DNA from: Candidatus Avedoeria danica
GTDB lineage: Bacteria > Chloroflexota > Anaerolineae > Epilineales > Epilineaceae
NCBI GenBank assembly: GCA_016703025.1
Contig: JADJCV010000002.1
Coordinates: 62,001-126,000, forward strand
Length of the DNA: 64,000 nucleotides
Direction: 5' to 3'
Part shown: positions 35,756 through 46,614 of the stretch, piece after piece
How the letters are laid out: the number at the start of each line of letters is the position of its first letter
How positions within the stretch are numbered: position 1 is the stretch's first letter
Notes under the pieces: model-generated
Database searches by the model: none
What the model was told of the DNA's origin: nothing
The model's input: the letters and a program-made list of their open reading frames with translations, nothing else
Position numbers and translations under genes: made by a program

Positions 35756-38700
35756 CTATCTCCGGCGGCGGTGGAGGATGGCGAGCGGAAGGTAGCGCTT
35801 CGCCTCCGGTCGAACCTTCGTAGCCGGCGCCGCGCTGGGCGTACGCCTCGGCGTAACCATGGCGGTTGCCGTTGGGGAGCTGGTCGACGTTGCCGACGGC
35901 GTGATCGTTGCGGTCGCGGTCGAGGTCCGCGTCGCCGCCGGCGTGATCGTCGCGGTCGAGGTCCGCGTCGCGCTCGGCGTCCCGTTGATCGTTGCCGTCG
36001 CGGGTGCCGCTGTCGCCGCCAGCGCAGTCCCTATCGCTGTTGCCGTCGCAACGTCCGGCTGGGGGCTGGGAGTAGTCGACGGCGTTGGCGGCGTTACGTT
36101 CGACGCGGTCGGCGACAGCGTCGGCGTCGACGTGACGGTCAGTTGAACCGTCGGCGGCACGTAACCATCCGGTGCCGCCCGGAGCCCGGTCCGCACGCTG
36201 AACCCGCCGGCGTCGGCCACATACAAGGTGTCCTCGACGGCGGCGAATACCGTGGCGGGATCGGCGAGGTAGTCGACTGGGAGCGCGAGACGGCCGACGG
36301 TCAGTGGCGACGACGCCTCAGTCACGTCGAACACCGCGACGGCGCCGTCCAGCAAGGCGTAGAGCCGCGTGCCGGCCGTCTGCAGCCCGCGGACCGGCCG
36401 ACCGAGTGTGCGGTGCGCCGTCACCACGGGCTCGCGCGGCTGCGTGAAGTCGACGGCGAAGACGGCCGATCCGACGGCGAGGTACGCGATCGTGCCGCGG
36501 GCGACCATGTCGGTCGCCGGGCCCGGCAAGCCAGTCAGGGGACCGATCGCCGCAAGGTCCGGGCTGTACATGTCCGCCTGGTATGGCGGTCCTGACGGCC
36601 CCGCGATGAGGAGCGTGCGTCCCACGCGCAGCATGGGGCCGGCGGTGAGGCCTGTCAGACGGATGTCCGCCGGCGGCCGCTGCCCCGGAAGGTACTGCAG
36701 CTCGCCGAGAGGCGCGACGAGGAGGAGATGGAGGGTGTCCTCGGTATCCACCGTGTAGACGTAGTCGTTCTCGCCGTCGACGTGCGCAACGAGCGCCGGC
36801 GAGCCGCCCGCGGGCGGGCACCGGCCGTCGCCAACGCACCACGTGTGGATCAGGCGCTGCGCGCCCCTCGGCTCCGGCCACCATGTCCGCAACTGAAGCC
36901 CGTCCTCGCTCAGCTCGCGGAACGAACGTGACGCGCGGTCGAGCGGGAGCGTCGAGACCCGCGCCGGCGTGAGCGGCTGGGAGGCATCGTAGAGCCACCG
37001 GCCGCCGGCCGTCCCGCTATCGGGCAGCCGACGTCCGACGCGTAGCCGGTCGTACAGCGCGTGTAGTGGCGCCGGCGTCCTGCTGGGCGACCATGGCCGC
37101 CAGGTCGTGTACGTAGGGCGGTCCGCCACGTCGTCAACGCGCAGGATCTCCATCGCATCGCCGCCGTACAGCACGGCAAGCCGGGCGTCATCGAGTGGCA
37201 CGAGCGTGACGTCGTCCCCCGGGATGAGTGTCGGCCACAGCATCCGCGGGCTCCGGGGTGCGCGGATGTCGATCCGCGACAGCCACCCTTCGCCGCGATG
37301 GACGACGAGCTGGGTGCCGGCGACGGCGATGTCCGGCGCGCGGTCCGGCGCGGCGAGCGGCGCGTCGTCGCTCAGCCAGAGCGCACCGGCTGGCACTGGT
37401 GCTGTTCCCCGCGACGTCGTGCACTTCTACCACCAGCCCCCGCCTGCCATTCGCGCCTAGCGCTCCGGTCGGCACATAGCCGACGCCGTCACGCGCCGCG
37501 AAGCCCGCCGGCGCAAACGCCGGCCACGTGGCTACGACCCCCGGCTGACCCGACCTCAGCCCGGCGATCACCAGCCACCCGGCATCACGTGTCGCCACGA
37601 AGAGTCGGTCGCCGTCGAGGACCGGTGCTTCATCCGCCAGTGCGTGCGGCAGCGCAAGCCGGGCGATGGACGGTGCCGCCGTCGTAGCCGAGATGACCGT
37701 GACGTGGAGGAGGGTACCGTCGGTGTACACGGCCGCCAGCCGGCGACCATCGCTGACGACGATGTCCGCGCTGGCGATCCCGCTGTCCGTCTCCCAGCGG
37801 TCGTTCCGCCGCTCCAGCCCGTACAAGCTCTTGCCGAGCACGACGTACAGCCGATCGCCGACGGCGCGGACGTACGCCGCACCGTATCGCGTCTTTACGG
37901 ACGCGACGGCGCGCGGTTGTCCGATGGCGTCCGCACCGAGCCATACGAGGTTCGGTCGGCACGCGACGACGATCTGGCCATCGTAGACCGTCGCGTCCAC
38001 ACAGCCGCTCGACACGGCGCGCTCGCCGTCCGGCGCGGCCGCGGCCAGCGACACCTCGGAGCGCGAACCGTCCAAACGGAAGCAGCGCACGTTCGTCGGC
38101 TGAGTGAACTCGGGTTGGCCGCAGAACGTGCCCCCGCCGGCGAAGACGATGCCAAGGTCGAGGTCGACGAGGCGGGTTCGCGTGAAGCGGCCGTCCGGCT
38201 GCCGGACCATCCGCTGGAGCCAGGCGCCGTTGAACTCGCCCACAGGTCCGTACGAGGCGTAGTGCATGTCCACGTCGTCCCCCGCCAGCCGGGCGAGCGC
38301 TACTGGAGTGTCCGACCACGTCCCGAGCTCGACAGGCTCGCCGGGCGCCTCGATCGAGAGCAGCCGGAAGCCGTACCCCGGCGCGACGAGCAGGCGCGTC
38401 GAGCTCAGGTCGAGGGCCCACTGACCCGGCGCCGAAACCGCCCGCACGCGCAGCGCATCGAGATCCGCCGTCTCATGGATCCGCCACCGCTCCGCCGTGA
38501 CGCCCTCCACGGTGATCCGTCCGTTCACGACGAGATGGCCGGGGGCTGCGAATAGCCCGGTCAGCCGCTCGACGTCGAGCGTCGTTGTGTGTACCGCGGT
38601 CGGCATGGCGTCGGCCGCGACGTCGAACACCGTGAGCCGGACCGGCCGCCCATCGGCGCCGTCGTTCGCGGCGTAGACGCGCTGCCCGTCCGCGGCGAGG

Positions 38701-39341
38701 AACCGAACGGACACCGCCTGAGCGACATGCGCTGCGAGGTGCGGGTCCTGTGGGTCGCGCACGTCGAAGAACCGCAGCCCGTCCGCCGCCGCGGCGACGA
38801 CCGTCGTAGAGAACACGCTGAGCGCGTCGACGCGCTCGACGCCGTCCAGCACAGTTTGACCGACCGCGCGGGCTGCTGGCGGACCCAGCGCCCAGACGGA
38901 CAACCGACCATCGACGACAGCGACGAGTCGCTCGCCGTCCGGCGCCACGACCATGTCGCGCAGGCCGGGCCCCGCCCGCCCAACGATGTCCGAGACGAGC
39001 CACGGACCGTCCACCGCCACGGGAGATGGCACCGGGAGCGCCGTGGGGTCAAGGCCCGATCGGCTCGTGACAGTTGGCCCCGGGCCGGGGGTCGTCGTCG
39101 GCGTGAATGTCGGCGACCCGGTCGGATCCGGAGTGGACGTCGGCGCCGACGGGCTGGGGGTGAACGTCGCGGTGGGCGTCGGGCTCGGTCCCTGGGCCGG
39201 CGACGGCGGCGTGCGCGTACCCTCGGCGACGGTGTGCTTGGCGGCGATGCCAAGGACGAGCACGGCTAGCACAGCCCGTCGTCGCGGCGGGACGATCATC
39301 TGCTGCACGCCCTGCGCAAGCGCATCGATGGGTTCGGTCAC
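35756..39341 (-). pseudogene. secreted LVIVD-repeat propeller protein, frameshifted
   Basis: Two overlapping frames of one gene: 37188-39341 (signal peptide, Pro/Thr linker, propeller) and 35756-37396 (rest of the propeller, Pro/Thr linker, C-terminal RYLPLAILHRRRR). The break is near 37390-37410: the first frame reads GLVVEVHDVAGNSTSA, and the expected continuation GALWLSDDAPL is in the next frame. The joined product would be about 1195 residues, like the divergent neighbour at 39625-43044, sharing WC-x-G-x-GRCPP and PPYQ-x-D. LVIVD-type units such as VAVFDVTEASSPLTVGRLAL recur. The GTG at 39341 has GGGAGG 6 bases upstream. It could be a true lesion, a sequencing error or a programmed shift. 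Confidence 0.75.
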
Positions 39342-39624
39342 TCGTCCCTCCCAGCCAGCACAGTGTAGCGATCGTTGCACGGCATTCAGCGTCAACGACG
39401 GTAGCGTTCGTTGGGCAAGATGACTAACGGTCAGCGTTCAGGGGTCATGCCGACCGTAGCTGTTGCTGGCAGACTGAAGGCGGGCTAAGCTCCAGGGCAT
39501 GAAGTTCGAGGTCCTGATTGCCAAGCGCGTTCTTCGTTCGCTCGATGCTCCGTCCTCAGCATCGCGACGTCTTGGCATTCCGCGATCATGCCCACCAAGC
39601 CGCTGTCGGTCTCGACACCCTGCC

Positions 39625-42600
39625 ATGGCTCGTTCCCGTGCCGGGAACGACTTCGATCGCATGGGGCTGCTGTTCGCGTCGATCACCTGTGCGCTCGTAG
39701 CGCTTGCCGGGCTAGTGAGCCCGACGTCGGCATCCCAAGGCCGCGCGCCACTCGTCATGACGGCCAACGATCCCATCAGGGTAGTGACGGCCGGATTCGG
39801 CGCCACGCATGATGTCCACGGTCCGTCGCTTGCGGTGCGAGAGGCGCTGTCGACGACGGTGCCTTCGGCAACGCCGAACCCTACGTGGACGGCCACGGCC
39901 TCCGCCACATGGACACCGTCGGCCACCCTTCCGCCCACCGTGACGGAAACAAACACGTCGACCCCGTTGCCCAGTGAGACGCCGACCCTGTCTCCGACCG
40001 ACGTGCCGTCCGCTACCCCGACCGTGACGCCAACGCCGACACCCAGCGAGACGCCCTGGACGGTGCCGGCGCCGAGCGCGGTGCCGATGCCGACGGCCTA
40101 CACTTCGACCGGTCCGAGCTTGCAGGCAGACCTCGTCGACCTTATCGCCTCCGGAGCCCATCGACGGCGCATGCGGCTGGCAGTGGACGGCGCCCTAGTG
40201 TTGCGTCTGCAGGAGGGGCGGTTCGATGCGTTCGAGCTCGGCGACGACGAGCCGCGCCACCGTGGGACGCTGCTCATGGCCTCACCGCTGCCCGAGTGGT
40301 ACGAGCTGTTCGTATCCGGGTCGGCGGCCGCCATCGTGTACGACGGCGTCGTTCGATTCATCGATCTTGCCGCACCGGGGGGTCCGCGGTTCGTCGAGCG
40401 CCACCCGGTTTCCAGCATGATCGTCGCGACGGACGGGGGCGCCTTCTACGTCGGGCTGAACTCGGACGGTCAGCCCCCCGGCATCGTGACGAAGTTCGTC
40501 GTCGTCGACGGACATGTCCGTCGCATGGCCGAAGCCCGACCTTCAGGCCAGATCCGCACCCTGATCGCGTCCGATGGGCGCGTCGGTGCGGTCATCGAGC
40601 GACCCGGCGGATCGAGGACGATCGAGGTCTTCGAGAGTCGGTCGCCCGGATCGCTCGTCCCGTTGCTGTCCGTGCCTGTCCCGTCAGTCCCGGTCGGTCT
40701 AGGCCGCACGTCGTTGCTGTTCCAAGAGAGTAACGACATCATCGTCTGGGACATCACGGCGATGCCCTCTCCGACAGAGCGCGGGCGTTGGCACCGCGAC
40801 GACGACTCGCCGGATCATACGCGGATCGTGTGGTCGGCGTTCGACGGCCCGGCGGACGATGTGCTCGTGCTCACGGAGATGTTGGCCGGCAATGGCGACT
40901 TGATCGGCCACGAGCTCTTCCGGCTGCGCCAAGTCGTCGGCGCCGGGTTGGAGGTGATCAGCAAGGAGAGCGCGCCGACCGGCCACAGCGCATTTGGCGG
41001 CGGGTCCGCCTGCTTCGTGGCTGGGGCGCCTTATCCCGGCTCCGACGGCGCCTACTCGCAGCGCAACGAAGGAGCGTTCATCTGTCGGCGCGGCGGGGAG
41101 CGGTATCGCGTGTTGCCGCCGGTCGAGGGCTCGCCCGACGGCGAGTTCGAGACCCGCTTCCAGAGGCCGGCGAAGGCGTTCGAGGTGGACGGGAACTTCT
41201 ACATCGCCTCCAACGGCTACACGTATCGCCTCGCGGACGACGGGTCGGGCAAGCTGAGGGCGGTGAGTCGGGCGGAAGACACGGTGGCCAGTCTTACCGA
41301 ACCGATCTTCCATCTGCCGAGCCGGACCTTGATCGTGCACGAAGGGAGGCTGAAGGATCTGTTCGATGCGGGCGGCGTCATCGGCCTCCGGGACACCGGC
41401 GTGGCGGCCGAAGGGCCGCACGTGACGGATCCCGGCCTCGTCGTGATGAACAAGGTCACGGCGCCCGAGCCGAGGGTCGATCTCACGCTCCACGATCCGG
41501 TGACGCTCCAGGTGCTCGGATCCGTCGTCTTGCCGGGCAGCGCAGAGCCGAACGTCGTCGTAAACGGCGGCAGCCACCTCTACGTGAGTTCGGGCGCCAA
41601 CATGTGGCTCAACGTCGACCTCACCGTGCCGGCTGCTCCGCGGCTCGTGGGCGAGTTCGCATGGACATGGCCTTCCCCTGCCCCCTTCGTCGCACGCGGG
41701 ACGATCGCGTACACGTTCGAGAACGAGCAGATCGCGGGGCCCGAGGCTACGCTGCGCCTCCGGCTGATCGATCTCGCCGCTGACCCGCCGCGCCAGATCG
41801 GCCTCGTCGACATCACAGATGACGTTCCCGTGAGCCATCCGGGTTGGTACCACTGGCTCTATCGCTTCGGCGACATCATCTACGTCACGCGACCGAGCGG
41901 GTGGATCACCCGCCTGGACGTTCGGACGCCGGGAACGCCCGTGCCCTTGGCGCCCATTACGGTCATCGCCGAGGACATGAAGCTGTTTGAACTGCCGGAC
42001 CATGTTGCCATCTGGAGCGGCCACGGGGTCGAGGGTCAGGTTATCTCCTTCGTTTCCGGCGACGTGGATGCCGATCTCGGCGCGACGCAGCGCTGGCGAG
42101 GCTGGATGAGCGGCGAGGTCAAGAAGCTCACGGTCGTCGATCAGCAACTCGTCGTGGAAAACTACAACCAAATCGAGAACCTCCGGTGGTCCTATGACTT
42201 GGCTGACTCGGCACATCCGGCGCCGTTGGGGAACGTGCCCTGGACGGCCGATCCGCTTCTCGCCAGCGCGGGAGGGATCCTGGCCACGGGCACGAAGGAA
42301 GGTGGCGTCACGATCTGGGACGTCTCGCGCGGCCACCGTCTGGCCCCGACCTCAAAGTGGTGCTTTGGGACGGGCCGCTGCCCACCGCCGCCCGAAGGGC
42401 CCCTCGTCACAGCCCTCGCCGTCGTCGGTCAGGCGGTATATGCACTCGGGAGCGACGGTCGTCTGGCGGTCCTCGATGTCTCCATCCCGGGGCGGACGCG
42501 CCTGATCGGCATGCACAACATCGGAGTCGGCGCCCCTCTGCTCGTGGCTGGACGTCGACTCCTGATCGGGTCTACGCCGCCCTATCAGGTCGACATCACC

Positions 42601-43044
42601 GAGCCGCTTTCACCTCGCCCGATCGGCCCGCTCGCGGGCGTCCCGCAGGGCCTGTGGCCTGCTGGAATGAGCGGCACGACAGCGGTATACGGCGGCGGTC
42701 GGGACATCGTGTTCATCGACTTCCGCGTGCCCGAGCGACCGGAAGTGCGCGCACACCTGCGACTCGCGGAGGAGTTCGAGACGTTGCACGCTACCGATGG
42801 GTGGACGTACGCACATGCGCATAGGCACGTCGTTTCGGGTGGTACGATCTGGGCCGTTCGTGTGGATAGCCAGAACCCTCCCAAAGTTGTCGGGCGACTC
42901 GACGTGCCACCATACGGGCGAATGGCGGCTCTGCGCGATGTCGTCTACTTCGCGCATGATGGCCGAATAGGCGTTGAAGTGCTGACCCGCTTCAGGCCAA
43001 CGACCGCTATCTGGCTGCCGGTGGCGTACCGTCCACGCCGGTAG
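39625..43044 (+). CDS. secreted LVIVD-repeat beta-propeller protein
   Basis: The 1139-residue product has a signal peptide (about residues 14-30), a Pro/Thr-rich linker (about residues 70-150), a long propeller region with LVIVD-like strands (for example RLAVLDVSIPGRTRLIGM) and a C-terminal IWLPVAYRPRR. Shared segments (WCFGTGRCPPPP, PPYQVD) identify it as a paralogue of the frameshifted gene transcribed divergently on the other side of a roughly 280-bp gap. The ATG at 39625 is used; another at 39661 directly precedes the hydrophobic segment. The open frame extends left to 39499 with a peptide beginning MKFEVLIAKRVLRSLDA, unlike an export signal. Function unknown, probably cell-surface. Confidence 0.75.
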   Translation: MARSRAGNDFDRMGLLFASITCALVALAGLVSPTSASQGRAPLVMTANDPIRVVTAGFGATHDVHGPSLAVREALSTTVPSATPNPTWTATASATWTPSATLPPTVTETNTSTPLPSETPTLSPTDVPSATPTVTPTPTPSETPWTVPAPSAVPMPTAYTSTGPSLQADLVDLIASGAHRRRMRLAVDGALVLRLQEGRFDAFELGDDEPRHRGTLLMASPLPEWYELFVSGSAAAIVYDGVVRFIDLAAPGGPRFVERHPVSSMIVATDGGAFYVGLNSDGQPPGIVTKFVVVDGHVRRMAEARPSGQIRTLIASDGRVGAVIERPGGSRTIEVFESRSPGSLVPLLSVPVPSVPVGLGRTSLLFQESNDIIVWDITAMPSPTERGRWHRDDDSPDHTRIVWSAFDGPADDVLVLTEMLAGNGDLIGHELFRLRQVVGAGLEVISKESAPTGHSAFGGGSACFVAGAPYPGSDGAYSQRNEGAFICRRGGERYRVLPPVEGSPDGEFETRFQRPAKAFEVDGNFYIASNGYTYRLADDGSGKLRAVSRAEDTVASLTEPIFHLPSRTLIVHEGRLKDLFDAGGVIGLRDTGVAAEGPHVTDPGLVVMNKVTAPEPRVDLTLHDPVTLQVLGSVVLPGSAEPNVVVNGGSHLYVSSGANMWLNVDLTVPAAPRLVGEFAWTWPSPAPFVARGTIAYTFENEQIAGPEATLRLRLIDLAADPPRQIGLVDITDDVPVSHPGWYHWLYRFGDIIYVTRPSGWITRLDVRTPGTPVPLAPITVIAEDMKLFELPDHVAIWSGHGVEGQVISFVSGDVDADLGATQRWRGWMSGEVKKLTVVDQQLVVENYNQIENLRWSYDLADSAHPAPLGNVPWTADPLLASAGGILATGTKEGGVTIWDVSRGHRLAPTSKWCFGTGRCPPPPEGPLVTALAVVGQAVYALGSDGRLAVLDVSIPGRTRLIGMHNIGVGAPLLVAGRRLLIGSTPPYQVDITEPLSPRPIGPLAGVPQGLWPAGMSGTTAVYGGGRDIVFIDFRVPERPEVRAHLRLAEEFETLHATDGWTYAHAHRHVVSGGTIWAVRVDSQNPPKVVGRLDVPPYGRMAALRDVVYFAHDGRIGVEVLTRFRPTTAIWLPVAYRPRR

Positions 43045-43266
43045 CACGGCTTCTGGCGGGTGACGCTCGCCGGCCGCCCTCTCTGCGTCTGCCACAGTGC
43101 GATTGGCAGGCCCAGGAAGGCCTGCTCGGCGGTCACTGTCCATGCGGGATCGCTGCCTCGTCGTCCTCCGAGCGGGCTATCCGCAGGTCCGCCCCCGCCG
43201 GCAGGCGCCATCCTCGATGAGGACGACTGGGCGCCTGGGGCATGTGATCCGTCCGCTGGTCGTCGT

Positions 43267-44793
43267 TCAGCCTTCGGTCCCCAGGCCTCTGCCCGCGAGC
43301 GCCCGCACCTGCAGATCCCCAAGGACATCCTCCACCTGCGCCAGCGCCGTCCGCAAGTCCTCCGCGATCTCCTCAGCCAAAACGTGCGGCTCGGGTAGGT
43401 TGGCGGAGTCCTCCAGACTGTCATCGCGCAGCCAGAAGATGTCCAGGCTGGCCTTGTCGCGGCTGGACAGCTCGTCGTACGTGTACGGTCGCCACCGGCC
43501 GTCCGTGTTGGCCTCTGACCACGACGCCGTCCGGTTGTGCCGATCGCCGGGGCGGAAGCACGCGACGAACTCGTCGAGGTCGGCGCGGGTCAGGCGGTTC
43601 TGTTTCAGCGTGAAGTGCTTGTTCGTGCGTAGGTCGTAGAACCACACGACCTTCGTCCACGGGGTCTCGCTGGCCGGCTTGCGGTCGAAGAACACCACAT
43701 TGGCCTTCACGCCCTGGGCGTAGAAGAGGCCGGTGGGGAGGCGCAGCAGGGTGTGTACGTCGCACTCGTGCATGAGTCGGCGGCGCACGATCTCGCCGGC
43801 GCCACCCTCGAACAGGACGTTGTCGGGCACGACGACGGCGGCGCGGCCGTTGATTTTCAGCAGGCTCTTGATGTGCTGGACGAAGTTGAGCTGCTTGTTG
43901 CTCGTGGTGGTCCAGAAGTCGGGCCGGTTGTAGGTGAGGGTCTGGCGGTCCGTTTCGCCTTCCTCGTCCACGACGGTGATGCTGGACTTCTTGCCGAACG
44001 GCGGGTTCGTCATCACCACGTCGTAGTGCTCGGAGGGGACGTCGCGCAGCGAGTCGTCGGTGCGGATGGGTGGTTCCATGGTGTCGTCGGTGGGGCCGAT
44101 GCCGTGGAGCAATAGGTTCATGGCGCACAGGCGGCTGACGGCGTCCACCAGCTCGACGCCGCGCAGCGCCTGGTACTGGAGGTGGCGCTTCTGGTCGCGG
44201 TCGAGGTCGTAGTGGCGGGCGACGTAGGCGTGGCCCGCCAGGAAGAAGCCGCCCGTGCCGCATGCCGGATCGCTCATGACCTCGCCGGGTCGGGGCTGGA
44301 TGCAGTCGACGATGGCCTCGCAGATCGGCCGCACGGTGAAGTACTGACCCGCCCCGCTCTTGGTGTCCTGGGCGTTCCGCTCCAGCAGGCCCTCGTAGGC
44401 GTCGCCCTTCACGTCGGCGGAGATCGTCAGCCATTGCTCGGTGCCGATGAGGTCGACGATGAGCTTGCGCAGCTTGGCCGGGTCCTGGATGCGGTTCTGG
44501 GCCTTGCGGAAGATGAGGCCCAGCATGCCGCCCTCGGCGCCCAGCATGGCCAGGGTCTCGCGGTAGTGGTCCTCCAGCCGGGCGCCCTCCATCTTGGGAT
44601 CGGATAGGTCGGACCAGCGGTAACCCGCCGGGACGGGCTCGTCGTCGCCGACAAGCTTGGCGCGCTCGTCGGACATCTTCAGGAACAGGAGGAAGGTGAG
44701 CTGCTCCAGGTAGTCCTGGTAGCTCAGGCCGTCGTCGCGCAGGACGTTGCAGTAGCTCCAGAGCTTCTGGACGAGGCGGTCGGACTGGCTCAT
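43267..44793 (-). CDS. hsdM: type I restriction system modification subunit
   Basis: The 508-residue N6-adenine methyltransferase has an N-terminal HsdM helical domain (LVQKLWSYCNVLRDDGLSYQ), the AdoMet motif DPACGTGGF (about residues 175-183) and the catalytic NPPFG (about residues 262-266). HsdM needs an HsdS subunit for target recognition. It is the last gene of the leftward hsdR-hsdS-AlbA_2-hsdM set, 141 bases after the ATPase gene. The sequence looks intact. It should be inactive or untargeted if no other HsdS is supplied. Confidence 0.95.
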   Translation of the reverse strand: MSQSDRLVQKLWSYCNVLRDDGLSYQDYLEQLTFLLFLKMSDERAKLVGDDEPVPAGYRWSDLSDPKMEGARLEDHYRETLAMLGAEGGMLGLIFRKAQNRIQDPAKLRKLIVDLIGTEQWLTISADVKGDAYEGLLERNAQDTKSGAGQYFTVRPICEAIVDCIQPRPGEVMSDPACGTGGFFLAGHAYVARHYDLDRDQKRHLQYQALRGVELVDAVSRLCAMNLLLHGIGPTDDTMEPPIRTDDSLRDVPSEHYDVVMTNPPFGKKSSITVVDEEGETDRQTLTYNRPDFWTTTSNKQLNFVQHIKSLLKINGRAAVVVPDNVLFEGGAGEIVRRRLMHECDVHTLLRLPTGLFYAQGVKANVVFFDRKPASETPWTKVVWFYDLRTNKHFTLKQNRLTRADLDEFVACFRPGDRHNRTASWSEANTDGRWRPYTYDELSSRDKASLDIFWLRDDSLEDSANLPEPHVLAEEIAEDLRTALAQVEDVLGDLQVRALAGRGLGTEG

Positions 44794-44934
44794 GCACGTG
44801 CTCCTGGCGACCGATGCCGGTGGGGTGGTTCGAACTGCCCGTACGCGCGGCTGTCGGGTGGCATGGTTCGTCGGTAGAGCCGATATAGAGCGCCGTGAAA
44901 CGCGGTGCGATAACGCCGAAGGTGAGTCATTTCA

Positions 44935-46614
44935 TCACGTGGGTGCTTCATAGGTGCCGACACTCGGTCCAGGAACGTAGCGCGTGCCGCGCTTCTGACC
45001 GGTCCGGACCAGCCAGCCGGCATCGACCCATCGATCCAGCCGACGCTTCGCTTGGATGCGGGATAGGCTCAGGCCGTCGCGAACATCGCCATTCGTCAGG
45101 AATCCCTGCGCCGTCAGCAGAGGAAGCAAGGGCGCGAGATCCTCCGGTGGAACCTCGGGACCTCGGCGATCGGTCAAGGCGTAGACGCGACCGCCCTTCG
45201 CCAGCTGCCGGACGAGCCCCTTGCGCAGCAAGCCCCGGATGTCGCGCTGGGCCGAGGCGATGTCAGTGCCGACTAGGCGCTGGTACGCATGGCTCGTGAA
45301 GCGCCCGTCGTGCTCTCGGGCATAGACGAGGAGCCGCAGCTGGTTCGGGGTGAGGTCGGCGACGGGAAAGCGCTTCAGCCAGGCGCGCGCATCGTCGTCG
45401 AGAACGGGGGTGTTGTGGAGCACCACGTCGAACAGGCTGTCCGCGACGATGTTGAACTCCGGCGCTCGGAGCCAAGCCTCCTCCATCTCGGCATAGATGC
45501 GCGGGATGCCCTCGCCCAGCTCGCGCATGTAGCCCCAGTCCGTCAGGACGCGCACGACGTGCGGGTTCCGGGAGGCGTGCACCTGCTCACGCCGTCGAAG
45601 GCGATCGAGCGTCACCGGCGCGATCAGGCCGCCTGGGCTGCGCACCTCCAGGCGGTCGTCGAACATGGCCACCTCGATGCCGACGCCAGTCATCGCGTAG
45701 TCGCGGTGGGCGACGGCGTTGACCACCGCCTCCTGCCACGCGAAGGTGGGGTACTCCAGGCGCTCCTCGAAGAACAGGTCGACCAACCGCTGACGCTGCC
45801 TGACATGCGGTGCGATGGCGGCATGTGCTTGGTCGATCAGGCGCGGCAACGGCGCCTCGATGCGTTCGCGCCGGACGACGTTGAACTTGCCGCCCACGCC
45901 GCGCTGCGTGCCTTCGTACTTCACGAAGTCGATGCCGCAGCGCGGATGCCAACGATCCGGCTCGCGCCCGAAGAGGAGCAGCGCCGCCATCGTCAGCACC
46001 ACCGTTCCGTTGCGCGGCTCGGCGAGGCGGTACTTCAGCAGCAGCTCACGGTCGGAGAGACCGAGGCCGACGGCCTGCCGAAACGCATCGAGCAGCGCCA
46101 CGTCCAAGTCATCGAGCGTCGCGGCCGCGACGTGGCCGCCCTCGGCCTGCCGCTCGCGCTCCGTCTGCTTGATGGCCGTCAGGTCGTCCGCCGGCCACGG
46201 TCTGTTCTCATCGCGGAAGCGCCGGAGGTAACGCCCGTCGGCGAGCTGATGCGGCACGGGGCTCCAGTCCACGTCGAAGTGCAGGAGCACCATGTCGTCG
46301 CCGGTGCGTACGGATGTGACCTTCACGCGCAGCGGTGGGCGCACGTGCTGCGCATGGCTCGGTGCGTCCGTGATGAGCGTGACCTTGTCCTCGGGATGTG
46401 GCACGCCGGTGATCCCGCCATCGTTCTCGATGCCGATGACCAACTCCCCGCCGTCCGCGTTCGCCATCGCGGCCAACGTTTCCACGACGTCCTTGGCGAT
46501 GGCACGGGCGCTTCGCGGCGTTCGCCGGCCATCGGCCAGCCGGTCAAAGGCCGACTTCCGCTCGAAGTACTGCCCCTCCGGCTGCTGCGACCATCGCGCA
46601 ATGATCTCGCTCAC
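44935..46614 (-). CDS. AlbA_2-domain ATP-binding protein (Schlafen-type)
   Basis: The 559-residue protein has an N-terminal AlbA_2 domain with YFERKSAF and ANADGGELVIGIENDGGITG (about residues 15-70). A middle GHKL-type ATP-binding part contains FAWQEAVVNAVAHRDY, and winged-helix-like C-terminal domains follow. Such proteins are frequently inserted within type I restriction operons and other defence islands; their exact role is unclear, perhaps nucleic-acid-binding regulation. The GTG at 46614 overlaps the TGA of the hsdS C-terminal fragment (GTGA), showing the original translational coupling with hsdS. Confidence 0.85.
   Translation of the reverse strand: MSEIIARWSQQPEGQYFERKSAFDRLADGRRTPRSARAIAKDVVETLAAMANADGGELVIGIENDGGITGVPHPEDKVTLITDAPSHAQHVRPPLRVKVTSVRTGDDMVLLHFDVDWSPVPHQLADGRYLRRFRDENRPWPADDLTAIKQTERERQAEGGHVAAATLDDLDVALLDAFRQAVGLGLSDRELLLKYRLAEPRNGTVVLTMAALLLFGREPDRWHPRCGIDFVKYEGTQRGVGGKFNVVRRERIEAPLPRLIDQAHAAIAPHVRQRQRLVDLFFEERLEYPTFAWQEAVVNAVAHRDYAMTGVGIEVAMFDDRLEVRSPGGLIAPVTLDRLRRREQVHASRNPHVVRVLTDWGYMRELGEGIPRIYAEMEEAWLRAPEFNIVADSLFDVVLHNTPVLDDDARAWLKRFPVADLTPNQLRLLVYAREHDGRFTSHAYQRLVGTDIASAQRDIRGLLRKGLVRQLAKGGRVYALTDRRGPEVPPEDLAPLLPLLTAQGFLTNGDVRDGLSLSRIQAKRRLDRWVDAGWLVRTGQKRGTRYVPGPSVGTYEAPT

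Noticed and set aside
35860..36130. Tandem DNA repeats rich in GTCG units
   Set aside because: They encode the Pro/Thr/Ala linker of the propeller protein; the repetition follows from low-complexity coding, as also at 11370-11560.
39499..39540. RelE/ParE-like toxin start (MKFEVLIAKRVLRSLDA)
   Set aside because: Only about 17 residues resemble the family, the frame continues into the propeller gene, and no antitoxin is adjacent; not enough to call even a remnant.
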